From T3SED10-260 sp035363255 (GTDB lineage Bacteria; Caldisericota; Caldisericia; UBA6126), in NCBI GenBank assembly GCA_035363255.1, contig DAOSES010000028.1:1-21827 (forward strand): a stretch of 21,827 nucleotides of DNA, read 5' to 3'. The position numbers and the translations under genes are program-made. This document shows, piece by piece, positions 8,926-15,957 of this stretch. The notes beneath the pieces were generated by a model. That model saw only the letters and a program-made list of their open reading frames with translations, had not been told where the DNA came from and did not search any database. Numbering within the stretch: position 1 is the first letter of the stretch; each line of letters starts with the position of its first letter.

Positions 8926-9789
8926 TCAGGTGTCCTGACGATGGATCAAGAATCCATACCACAGGGAAAGGCTGGTGAATAGGAGCATAATCAGCATTTT
9001 AACATAAAAGAATCCATTAAAAAAACCTGGCCAGGTGCCTGCAGTAAAGTTAGGTCGGACAAATGCCACATGCTGGGTGGAGGTAAGATCGGCTACTATG
9101 GCAGGAGACTGGAAGATGGCTTTACCCAGGGCGACCAGAGCTGAAAGGGGGTTGTAGATGGCGATCCAGTGAAATTGGTTTTTAATGCCACCCAGGGCTT
9201 GAGCTTGCGATAAAAGATAAGCGTCACGATAAGATAGAGCCATGCCCCATAGCAATAAAAGAGCCAAAGAAGAGCTTAAGGCAAGGAGCCAAAGGGGAAT
9301 GGTTTTATTTGGAGCATCTCCTTTTTTTCCAAGAGACTTATAAGCGATAAACAAAAACACGAAAAGCAAGAGCAAGAGGGGAATGAGATAGGCAGAAAGC
9401 CAGTAGGTGCTCAGATACATTTGATTGTGTACATTAAACAAGCGAAACCAGGAGCTTTGTTGACCAAAGTGATAGTAATACTTGACCAGACCAAAGATAG
9501 GCCAGAAGGGTATTTGAAGGCAAAGTAGCACCAAACTCCAGAAAAGGAGGGGCTTGATTCGGCGAAAGAGAAAGCGAGAGGAGACACTGAGCAGATAAAG
9601 GGCATGAATCAGCACCCAGAGGGGTGTAAGATGGGCGATGAAGAAGGGGAAGTATTGGGCATTGACCTGAAAATAGTCGCTATAACTGGGGAGAAGCAAG
9701 TTCCAAGTGTATATCAAGATGCCAATGATCAAGAAGCTGATCAGGCCCACGATCCCAGCATTGATCCATTTCAAGTTTTGTTTCTTCAT
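8926..9789 (-). CDS. Six-helix integral membrane protein of unknown function
   Basis: I do not recognise the family with certainty. The 287-aa protein has a short basic N-terminus and about six hydrophobic segments near residues 12-33, 48-70, 80-100, 130-152, 164-186 and 258-282. A loop of about 70 residues (188-257) lies before the last helix and contains NPLSALVALGKAIF. That phrase weakly resembles the last loop of ABC-2-type permeases, but no ABC ATPase is in the window. An acceptable ribosome site (AGGTATAGGAT) precedes the start. It lies 73 nt after a small acidic protein gene and 63 nt before the amidase gene, all on the minus strand, so a shared transcript and an envelope role are likely. 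Function unknown. Confidence 0.8.
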   Translation of the reverse strand: MKKQNLKWINAGIVGLISFLIIGILIYTWNLLLPSYSDYFQVNAQYFPFFIAHLTPLWVLIHALYLLSVSSRFLFRRIKPLLFWSLVLLCLQIPFWPIFGLVKYYYHFGQQSSWFRLFNVHNQMYLSTYWLSAYLIPLLLLLFVFLFIAYKSLGKKGDAPNKTIPLWLLALSSSLALLLLWGMALSYRDAYLLSQAQALGGIKNQFHWIAIYNPLSALVALGKAIFQSPAIVADLTSTQHVAFVRPNFTAGTWPGFFNGFFYVKMLIMLLFTSLSLWYGFLIHRQDT

Positions 9790-9821
9790 ATCCTATACCT
9801 TTCTGCAAAGCCGCTAAAGCA

Positions 9822-9852
9822 ATTATATATATGAGTATAGGGAAAATTTCAG
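9822..9852 (-). promoter_or_regulatory. Weak internal promoter candidate for the membrane protein gene
   Basis: A perfect TATAAT on the minus strand (9822-9827) is preceded after 19 nt by CTGAAA (9847-9852, four of six -35 bases). It would start transcription about 25 nt before the membrane protein ATG. The region is AT-rich, so a chance match is possible. Confidence 0.3.
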
Positions 9853-9862
9853 CCAAGTCATG

Positions 9863-10006
9863 CTACTCATCGTTTTCTTCGAATTCGCATTCCTCATCGA
9901 GTAGATACAGCAATTCTTCTTCTTCGAGCCCAAATGAATTAAAATCTTCCTCAAACAACCACGATTCTTCTTTAGGCTTTTTCCTGGGGCCATGGAAATC
10001 CATCAT
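9863..10006 (-). CDS. Small very acidic protein, 47 aa
   Basis: No family recognised. The frame opens ATGATG and encodes 47 residues starting MMDFHGPRKKPKEESW and ending ECEFEENDE. About 18 of 47 residues are Asp or Glu; the only basic residues other than one His are a short RKKPK patch at 8-12. There is no signal peptide or membrane segment. A near-perfect ribosome site (AAAGGAGG) lies 6 nt before the first ATG, inside the 23-nt gap after the 725-aa exported protein gene. That is the main reason to accept this as a gene. It is probably translated from the same transcript as its neighbours. Possible roles include a soluble adaptor or regulator of the adjacent membrane protein, but nothing in the sequence decides this. 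Confidence 0.7.
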   Translation of the reverse strand: MMDFHGPRKKPKEESWLFEEDFNSFGLEEEELLYLLDEECEFEENDE

Positions 10007-10029
10007 GTATCCTCCTTTATCTCTCGGTT

Positions 10030-12207
10030 TTATCGAATCAAAACCACCAGTATCAAATGCAGAGTCTTTTTAAAATCTTCAGTGAGAGCGCTTGAGTTTT
10101 CCTGGAAATGAAGATAATACTCTGCCAGGGCTTTGCTTTTCCAGTGAATGTCCTGAATCTTGTTGAGGGCAAGCAGAGCTTGTTCATGATCGCTTTTAAG
10201 TATGTGTGTTTTTGCTTCTTGATAATAGGAATTGCTTTCCTCGAAAGGGCTTGTTTCCAGTTTTTCAGGGAGCAGGGAAAGATATTTTTCATATAAGGTG
10301 TTTTGTTGAAAATCTGAAAAAAGCAGGAGAAGATCGGCATGAAATGCATCAAAAGCAGGGCTGTTATTAAATTGTCCAGGAAACTGCTGACAAACTTGCC
10401 AGAGCTCTTCGTATTTTTCAGTTTGTAGCATCCACAGCGTATGACGCAGGATATCCTGATAGGGGATATCAAAGGCATAAGTGATGCGTATTTTTTCTGC
10501 TTCCTCGCTGTCTTCCAAAAGGAGCAAAAGGACATAGGCTTGTTGGCGTACAGCTTTTCGAGCTTCTTCAAAGCTTTCATAAGTGGGGGCATAATATGCG
10601 GAGGGGACGGTGTTTACGCTATCGATCAAGCTCAGAGCCTGTTTGAGGTAGCTTTTTGCTTTTTCCGCTTGTCCGATTTCTCCCCAAGCGTGAAGCATTT
10701 CCAGGTAGGCATGTGCCATGAGGGCAGTGTTGGGAAGCTGCTGGATGGCGACTAAGCATTGTTCTTCGCTTTGATTTTTTGCCCAATTGATCACCAGCTT
10801 ATTCCATGCTTCCTGCTGTTGCTCAGGATTTGAAAGAAGATACACCAGAGACCGTGCCTGCTCCAGGGTTTTGATCCCAGGGTCGCTCTGAGCCAGGTAG
10901 CGTATGGCATCGCGCTTCCAGCTTTCATTGTTGATTTCTGAAAGCACCTGCAGATAGTCGGGAAAGGCAAAAGAATTCATCAGGGGTTCAAACAGCCTTT
11001 TATGAGACTTGTCTGGAAAACCATTGCTGGGATAGACTTTTGCAACAAGCTCTTGAAGCTCGGTTCGGTATTCAGGCCATGAGCTAAGCTTTTCGATGAG
11101 GAATAGAATAAGTTGATAAGAATCATTCTTCCTGGAGCGTTCTTTGCTTTCCTCCAATCTTATCAAGAAAGGTTGTACTTCTTTAAAGATGACGATTCTA
11201 TCGAAATCTTTTGTTGAGGATCCAATTGTAATAGTTCCCTTTACGATTTTCTCAAAATCTATATCGAGCAGAGGATAGTTTTCCTCATTGGCAAGATTAG
11301 CCAGGTTAAGCATCCAGCCTAATTTTTCAGGACTGAGAAGCTTATGCTTTTCCCAATATTGCAGAATTTGTGTCATTGCTTGGTGTTGTGGGGGGGCCTG
11401 GATGATATTGGGGAGTATTTCTCTTGCCTCTTCTTCCTTTTGCTTGCTCAGATAGTATTCCACCAATTTAAGACTCAAGCGATCCTTGCTTTTTATCAGC
11501 TCTGGATCGGGCGAAAGCAATTCTTTTTGCCAGATTGCATCTCTGAATAAGCCAGTGTCAGCCATTTTGCTTTTTGTTAATAAAACCTCATACAGAGCCC
11601 TGGCATCGTCTATCTCATTTTGCTGTAATAAAATACTGCCCCACACCTCAAGAGCGTTTCTGGAGCTTTCCTGCTCTACGCTTCGAATCATATCCACCAG
11701 TAGGGGAAGTTGCTTATCATTTATTTTTTCCTGGATAAGGTTTTGAATAAGCTCTTCTTCCGCCCAGTCAAAGTTGTTGACCAGCAGGCGAAAATTTTCG
11801 CTGTCGCCTTTTTTGGCGTAGAAGGCAAGACCGTCACAAAGGTCATGACCATAGGCTCTAAAAAACGCATCGGGGTTGTTTTCCAGGCGTGCTCTTTCCT
11901 CGGTAAGTTGGAGTAAGTCTTCCAGGTGCTTTTGGTTTTTTAAGGGTCCAATGGATTGAAGGTTGCTTGCGATTTGTATAGCCAGGGGATCGGTGGGGAA
12001 ACGCTGTTGAAGAGTCTCCAACAAGGCGTGAGCTTGTTCGTAATTTTTTTGGGCTTGATGAAAACTCCTGCTTTCCACCTGACATCCAGTCTCCACCAGG
12101 GATACCGCTTTGGAAAACATGCTTTCCGCAGAAGCTGGAAAACGCTGACATTGACTCATATTAAGGGCAAAGACACTACATAGCAAAACTAAAAAGATGG
12201 ATTTCAT
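10030..12207 (-). CDS. Exported TPR-like helical-repeat protein, possible lipoprotein
   Basis: The 725-aa protein starts with a clear export signal (MKSIFLVLLCSVFALNMSQC). The cysteine at 20 may be a lipidation site, but MSQC is not a canonical lipobox. The rest is almost wholly alpha-helical with degenerate TPR-like units, for example A-x-x-x-Y-E-Q-A-H-A-L-L near 50-60, W-G-S-I-L-L-Q-Q-N-E-I-D-D-A-R-A-L-Y and L-H-A-W-G-E-I-G-Q-A-E-K-A-K-S-Y-L. Such solenoids usually bind other proteins. A strong ribosome site (AAGGAGG) and a consensus promoter (12229-12257) precede the start, so it is the first gene of a minus-strand operon with the small acidic protein, the membrane protein and the amidase. 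Envelope scaffold or assembly factor is a reasonable guess; the exact role is unknown. Confidence 0.85.
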   Translation of the reverse strand: MKSIFLVLLCSVFALNMSQCQRFPASAESMFSKAVSLVETGCQVESRSFHQAQKNYEQAHALLETLQQRFPTDPLAIQIASNLQSIGPLKNQKHLEDLLQLTEERARLENNPDAFFRAYGHDLCDGLAFYAKKGDSENFRLLVNNFDWAEEELIQNLIQEKINDKQLPLLVDMIRSVEQESSRNALEVWGSILLQQNEIDDARALYEVLLTKSKMADTGLFRDAIWQKELLSPDPELIKSKDRLSLKLVEYYLSKQKEEEAREILPNIIQAPPQHQAMTQILQYWEKHKLLSPEKLGWMLNLANLANEENYPLLDIDFEKIVKGTITIGSSTKDFDRIVIFKEVQPFLIRLEESKERSRKNDSYQLILFLIEKLSSWPEYRTELQELVAKVYPSNGFPDKSHKRLFEPLMNSFAFPDYLQVLSEINNESWKRDAIRYLAQSDPGIKTLEQARSLVYLLSNPEQQQEAWNKLVINWAKNQSEEQCLVAIQQLPNTALMAHAYLEMLHAWGEIGQAEKAKSYLKQALSLIDSVNTVPSAYYAPTYESFEEARKAVRQQAYVLLLLLEDSEEAEKIRITYAFDIPYQDILRHTLWMLQTEKYEELWQVCQQFPGQFNNSPAFDAFHADLLLLFSDFQQNTLYEKYLSLLPEKLETSPFEESNSYYQEAKTHILKSDHEQALLALNKIQDIHWKSKALAEYYLHFQENSSALTEDFKKTLHLILVVLIR

Positions 12208-12228
12208 CGCTACCCTCCTTGCCTTAGT

Positions 12229-12257
12229 ATTATAATATCAGACTATTTCAAAGGCAA
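12229..12257 (-). promoter_or_regulatory. Sigma-70-like promoter of the envelope operon
   Basis: Minus strand: -35 TTGCCT (12252-12257, four of six), 17-nt spacer, perfect -10 TATAAT (12229-12234). The predicted start lies about 15 nt before the ribosome site of the 725-aa protein gene. Good spacing and a perfect -10 make this one of the better promoter candidates in the window. Confidence 0.6.
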
Positions 12258-12449
12258 TTGGTAATAAGACCAGGGGGTGGCGGAGGTGGTGTGTCTTATA
12301 TGCCGCAAGTGCTTAAACTCCCATGTGGTATGGTTTTTGTTATATCGACTACTCTAATTTTTGCAATTTAGGGTAGTCAAGCTACTCTAAATTCGATAAA
12401 TTTCAGGAATTTCAGTATTCGCAATTCCTATCTACTTCCGCCATATAAA
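12258..12449. other. Non-coding stretch with G-rich tract and nested inverted repeats
   Basis: The 333-bp gap between the 725-aa protein gene and the propeller lipoprotein gene contains, besides the promoter and terminator listed, no credible gene. It holds a 7-bp inverted repeat (ATAAGAC 12264-12270, GTCTTAT 12293-12299) enclosing a G-rich tract with repeated GG pairs on the plus strand. It also holds an AT-rich triple of related arms: 12347-12359, 12365-12376 and 12382-12393. Confidence 0.5.
12365..12393. repeat. Inverted repeat, 12-bp arms with 5-nt loop
   Basis: AATTTAGGGTAG (12365-12376) and CTACTCTAAATT (12382-12393) pair with one G-T wobble around TCAAG. A related arm, GACTACTCTAATT (12347-12359), could pair instead with the first, so two alternative hairpins are possible. 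No long T tract follows, so it is not an obvious terminator. Confidence 0.55.
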
Positions 12450-12481
12450 AAGAGAGCGTTGGGATGTCCCAACGCTCTCTT
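12450..12481 (-). terminator. Rho-independent terminator of Rhs/lipoprotein module 1
   Basis: AAGAGAGCGTTGGGA (12450-12464) and TCCCAACGCTCTCTT (12467-12481) are perfectly complementary, giving a 14-bp stem with a 4-nt loop. On the minus strand the stem is followed by TTTTATAT, and it lies about 60 nt after the stop of the PQQ-like lipoprotein gene. Confidence 0.85.
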
Positions 12482-12540
12482 GAGTTTATTCCCAACTCAC
12501 TAAAAGCTTCTGCTCAAAGCCATTCAGTGACAAAGCTGCT

Positions 12541-13779
12541 TCATTTTTCCTGGAGGGCATGTATTGCACCGTAAGAGTCTCCAATAAACACCTTGTCTTC
12601 ATAGGCAGTAATTGTAGTTTGCGCTTCTGTTTTGATATTTACCTTGTATGCTTCTCCAGTATCAACATCCAGAGCATATAGACTTCCAACATAAACTTTG
12701 TTTTGTGCAATGGTGGGAGTTTCCAAACTGCCATCCAAAGGCATTGACTTCCAGACCATTGATCCGGTTTTGGATTGGATAGCAAACACCACTCCAAGAT
12801 AAGAAGGTCTTGCGGAAACAAACAAAATTCCTTCAGATAGAACTGGGGTGGAATTATCCATATTTATATCCTCATCAATTTTCAATATGGAAGAGGGAGT
12901 AAATTTCCATCTTTCTTTTCCATTAAATGCATCCAAAGCATAAACTGAATCATCAGCATCTTTCCAGCTTACGAAATACACATTATCATCATCTACTGCA
13001 GGTGTAGCGGTGATTCTCCAGTCAGAGTTTTTGATTTTCCATCGCTCTATTCCAGTTTCAGCTTCCAATGCATAAAAGTGGCCATCAAAGGTACCAAAGT
13101 AGACTAAACCATTCCCAATTGCAGGAGCATTAACAAACCCATCTTCGATACTTTTTTCCCAAAGGATTTCTCCTGTTTTTGCATCAACTGCAACCATAGA
13201 ATCTTTGATTCTGGATTCAGAAGATCCATATTTCCTTCGATAATCGTTAGGTAGGTATTTACAAGCGAATAAGGTAGAATCTGAGAGTGCAGGGGCAGAG
13301 TAACTAATCTCACCCTTTGAGGGAATGCTCCACAGTTCTTTCCCGGATTTTACATCATAAGCATAGAGGTGGGTTCCACCAAAGAACAAGGTACCATTCC
13401 AAATCACACCTCCCCACATCCCTCCTTGCTTCAATTGCTCTTTCCAAAGAGTTTTTCCCGTATCTATGTCGAGTCCATATAAAAATGCAAAATTTTCTGC
13501 AGGAGAAGTTTTCGTAAAAACTAAAATGTTTAGATCAATAAGAGGCTGGGAAATGCTGTTGTGGATGGAAGTGGGCTCGATAAATGCTGACCAAAGCAAG
13601 GTATAAAAAGGATTTTCATCCATGATGGATGGTGTAGAAATATCGGGAGAGGGGCTTACAGGTGTGCTGGTTTCATTTTTTTTACAATTACTCATACCAA
13701 AGATAAGCATCCAAACAAGAAAAAACGCTATGATGTTTTTTCGGATTCTCAATTCAAGTAACTTGCCTACTTTTTTCAT
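12541..13779 (-). CDS. PQQ-like beta-propeller lipoprotein, partner of Rhs protein 1
   Basis: The 412-aa protein starts with a basic segment and hydrophobic stretch ending FGMSNC, so C32 is the likely lipidated residue. A Thr/Ser/Pro linker follows, then repeated blades of the PQQ-like type: LYAYDVKSGKELW, FYALEAETGIERW, VYALDAFNGKERW, VFAIQSKTGSMVW, LYALDVDTGE and IHALQEK at the end. This is the BamB-like propeller fold; no catalytic residues are evident. Its ATG overlaps the stop of the Rhs gene (ATGA at 13776-13779), a strong sign of coupled translation, and a terminator follows. In Rhs loci the gene directly after the effector is normally its immunity gene. A lipidated envelope propeller would be a plausible, but unproven, guard against a peptidoglycan-cutting effector. 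It could instead be an assembly or adhesion partner. Confidence 0.9.
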   Translation of the reverse strand: MKKVGKLLELRIRKNIIAFFLVWMLIFGMSNCKKNETSTPVSPSPDISTPSIMDENPFYTLLWSAFIEPTSIHNSISQPLIDLNILVFTKTSPAENFAFLYGLDIDTGKTLWKEQLKQGGMWGGVIWNGTLFFGGTHLYAYDVKSGKELWSIPSKGEISYSAPALSDSTLFACKYLPNDYRRKYGSSESRIKDSMVAVDAKTGEILWEKSIEDGFVNAPAIGNGLVYFGTFDGHFYALEAETGIERWKIKNSDWRITATPAVDDDNVYFVSWKDADDSVYALDAFNGKERWKFTPSSILKIDEDINMDNSTPVLSEGILFVSARPSYLGVVFAIQSKTGSMVWKSMPLDGSLETPTIAQNKVYVGSLYALDVDTGEAYKVNIKTEAQTTITAYEDKVFIGDSYGAIHALQEK

Positions 13780-15539
13780 GGTTTGCGTCTCCCTGGAAAA
13801 CGATGATTTTGCATATTCATATAGGTTAATACCTTTTCGAGTAGAGGATTGCCTGGATTGTAACTTATTATTGAATGTTTTGCATCCCTTAGAGTAAAAG
13901 CTGAGGATCTTTTTTCTCCACCGTATTCATATTGGTAAGAATACAAAAAACCTACTCCTGCGCCTATGTTTGCGAATGTATTTGTTTTGTAGAGATCTCC
14001 AAAGTTCATGCCAGCAAGATTTCTATACCTACCAGGATCTCCTAATTGTCTTGGAAACCAATAATCATTGACTTGAAAAAGACCATAGTCTTTTGATTTG
14101 TAATCATCAGTATTTTGATTAATAGCTCCTTCTTTCTGTGATCCATTTTCTTTGTACTGGATTGCCTTCATCAATCTAACTTGATCGATTAATCCCAACA
14201 CTGTATCATCTGTATATTGCCCATTTTCATCCAAATGGTTATCTTTTCCATTTGTCCACAAGGTTGAATTGTATCCCATTTTTTCATTATAAAAACTTAC
14301 CCAGAAAGCAATAGAATGATCATTTTTACGTTCTTTGTCATTGTCTCCAGTGTATGGATCTTTTTTTATCACATCTGCTATCACTTTACCTATGGTAGCA
14401 TGCTTCATAAATTGACAATAGACTGTCCGATCATCCCCTTGAATTATTTGAGCAAAAGTACCTAGATTCTGTTGTGCAAAGGAAACAATGCCTTGAAGAA
14501 ATGTTAATCTACTCCCTATTACACCCCATAATCCTTCTTTTGTCATTTTTTTAAAAGCATCATTTAATCCTGTGATAATACTTTGTTGGGCTGCATTTGC
14601 TTCTCCATCTAAAGCTTGAGCAGATAAGACCCCATTTTTATCTTCCTTGACTCTTACTGTTTCCCCATTAATTGTTACCAAATAATAAGTATTTCCATCA
14701 CTATCTTTTCCTTCTTCTACTACCTCATAATCTCCACTGGCATCAAAGCAATACATGCTTCCCTGGCTCGGGCTATTATCCCCCCACCAGATGCCATCTC
14801 CTTTGGCGAAGAATTGAGAAGTATCTGGCAGGATACAGGCGGTGGAGCTTGCTCCTGAACTGGATCCTCCAAAATTACCCAGATTGCTTAAGTTGAACCT
14901 TGCAGGCGTTCCCGTATTCTCAGGGGAATAGCCCGTAGGATCAATCAAGGAAACCGGATCGTTTTGGCAATAAACGCAGCGATTCTGAGAAGCAGGGAGG
15001 TCAGCAGATCCTTCCACCGCATCTTCCTGGATAAAACGTCCGAGGGAAGGATCGTAATAACGGGCTCCGAGATAGTACAAACCTACCTCTGCATCCCATT
15101 GTCCTTCATGAGCTCCGGAAAGAAAACGTGCATGGGAGAGCAGGGATCCTGCCAGGATCCTGCCAAAGGGATCGTAGCTATAGCTTTCCACGATCGTTCC
15201 GCTATCGTCGGTCAGTCCCCAGACCCAGCCTCGGAAATCGGTGATAAAGTAATAATCCGTGCTTGTTTGGTTTTCAAGAATGTTCATCCCCCAGGGATGG
15301 TAGGTAATGGTACGCAGGATATTCTGAGTTGCGGGATCCTTGTGAATTTCTCTTCGACAGGCTCCCTGGCTGTATTGATAGTGAATATCCAAACTGGAGC
15401 TGAGTTTTCGAATGCGATTTCCCAGAGCATCGTAAGCATAAGTAACAGTACTTGAATCCGGCAGAGTAACTTGTTTGAGCTTGCCTCCCACTTCATAGGC
15501 ATACTGAGTAGTGGCTTTCCACTGGATTGCGCACATCAT
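13776..15539 (-). CDS. Rhs core protein with lytic-transglycosylase-like C-terminal tip (probable orphan cassette)
   Basis: Residues 10-45 hold YD-repeat sequence (YAYEVGGKLKQVTL, YAYDALGNRIRK). Residues 95-203 are the Rhs-associated core: ITDFRGWVWGLTDDSG, YSYDPFGR, GLYYLGARYYDPSLGRFIQEDAV and the terminal NDPVSLIDPTG at 193-203, after which variable toxin tips begin. The tip (about 204-587) ends with motifs in lytic-transglycosylase order: YKENGS (E464, candidate catalytic Glu), DYGLFQVND (484-492), NIGAGVGFLYSY (524-535) and SYNPGNP (559-565). A peptidoglycan-cutting role is therefore likely. The tip is AT-richer than the core from about residue 260, as expected for a swapped cassette. Unlike full Rhs proteins, it lacks an N-terminal export or repeat region. 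The best-spaced ribosome site (15552-15558) fits an ATG at 15547 that opens only three codons, so the start at 15539 is tentative. Confidence 0.88.
   Translation of the reverse strand: MMCAIQWKATTQYAYEVGGKLKQVTLPDSSTVTYAYDALGNRIRKLSSSLDIHYQYSQGACRREIHKDPATQNILRTITYHPWGMNILENQTSTDYYFITDFRGWVWGLTDDSGTIVESYSYDPFGRILAGSLLSHARFLSGAHEGQWDAEVGLYYLGARYYDPSLGRFIQEDAVEGSADLPASQNRCVYCQNDPVSLIDPTGYSPENTGTPARFNLSNLGNFGGSSSGASSTACILPDTSQFFAKGDGIWWGDNSPSQGSMYCFDASGDYEVVEEGKDSDGNTYYLVTINGETVRVKEDKNGVLSAQALDGEANAAQQSIITGLNDAFKKMTKEGLWGVIGSRLTFLQGIVSFAQQNLGTFAQIIQGDDRTVYCQFMKHATIGKVIADVIKKDPYTGDNDKERKNDHSIAFWVSFYNEKMGYNSTLWTNGKDNHLDENGQYTDDTVLGLIDQVRLMKAIQYKENGSQKEGAINQNTDDYKSKDYGLFQVNDYWFPRQLGDPGRYRNLAGMNFGDLYKTNTFANIGAGVGFLYSYQYEYGGEKRSSAFTLRDAKHSIISYNPGNPLLEKVLTYMNMQNHRFPGRRKP
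15144..15165. repeat. 11-bp tandem duplication in the Rhs core
   Basis: GGATCCTGCCA occurs twice without a gap (15144-15154 and 15155-15165), inside the codons for FGRILAGSL after the YDPFG motif. The length is not a multiple of three, yet the frame stays open on both sides. It may be a slippage product or chance. Confidence 0.5.
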
Positions 15540-15673
15540 AGACCCATTTCTTCTCCTTTTGTTCTAAACATCTTAAAATAATGGAAAAACAAAGAATCAG
15601 ATACGGTAAAGCCTTTTGATCTGCTGAACGACAAGATTCACTTACCTATATGATGTAGTACAGCTCAGAGTTT

Positions 15674-15701
15674 ATTGTAACTATTTGCAGTGTAGTGTCA
15701 A
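15674..15701 (-). promoter_or_regulatory. Strong sigma-70-like promoter of Rhs/lipoprotein module 1
   Basis: Minus strand: perfect -35 TTGACA (15696-15701), 16-nt spacer, -10 TACAAT (15674-15679, five of six). It would give a leader of roughly 130 nt before the Rhs start. Its presence argues that the shortened Rhs gene is expressed and is not merely debris. Confidence 0.6.
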
Positions 15702-15786
15702 CTTATTAAATCAATAAAGTATAAATGATCTGGCTCTTCCTCTTAAACATTCTTTCCTAGCCAAAGACTTCGAAATCAGAGCATGG

Positions 15787-15817
15787 ATGTCGCAAATGCA
15801 AGGTCCCTGTGCGACAT
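15787..15817. repeat. 8-bp perfect inverted repeat, 15-nt loop
   Basis: ATGTCGCA (15787-15794) and TGCGACAT (15810-15817) form a perfect stem in the gap between the divergent Rhs and metallopeptidase genes. There is no T tract on either side, so it is not a clear terminator. It could be a protein-binding site or chance. Confidence 0.4.
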
Positions 15818-15847
15818 TTAATCTTTCTACTGATCCAAAAAACACAC

Positions 15848-15890
15848 TTTTAGCATACAGCACTAGTCCAAAAGTATGATTTTTAGCATA
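15848..15890. repeat. Direct repeat TTTTAGCATA, two copies 33 bp apart
   Basis: Identical 10-mers at 15848-15857 and 15881-15890 start 33 bp apart, close to three helical turns. They lie upstream of the metallopeptidase promoter and of the opposing Rhs promoter. Same-face spacing is what a cooperative regulator would need; no regulator gene is nearby. Confidence 0.4.
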
Positions 15891-15910
15891 GTAGCTATTT
15901 GATGTCTGCT

Positions 15911-15940
15911 TTGACAAAAAGGATGCATCCTGAATAGAAT
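15911..15940 (+). promoter_or_regulatory. Promoter of the metallopeptidase gene with a palindrome in the spacer
   Basis: Perfect TTGACA (15911-15916) and TAGAAT (15935-15940, five of six) are 18 nt apart. The spacer contains the perfect 12-bp palindrome AGGATGCATCCT (15920-15931), placed where a bound repressor would block polymerase. The start would lie only about 11 nt before the ATG, leaving no room for a ribosome site. Confidence 0.55.
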
Positions 15941-15957
15941 GGTTTAAAATAGTATTT

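Noticed and set aside
9831..10073. Ser-rich plus-strand frame of 80 codons
   Set aside because: It is the mirror of the acidic small protein gene (TTC/TCT against GAA/AGA) and has no ribosome site.
14964..15455. 163-codon plus-strand frame across the Rhs core
   Set aside because: It is antisense to the conserved Rhs core, whose reading is certain.
15711..15917. 68-codon minus-strand frame between the Rhs and metallopeptidase genes
   Set aside because: It needs a TTG start, has no ribosome site, overlaps both promoter candidates and has no recognisable pattern.
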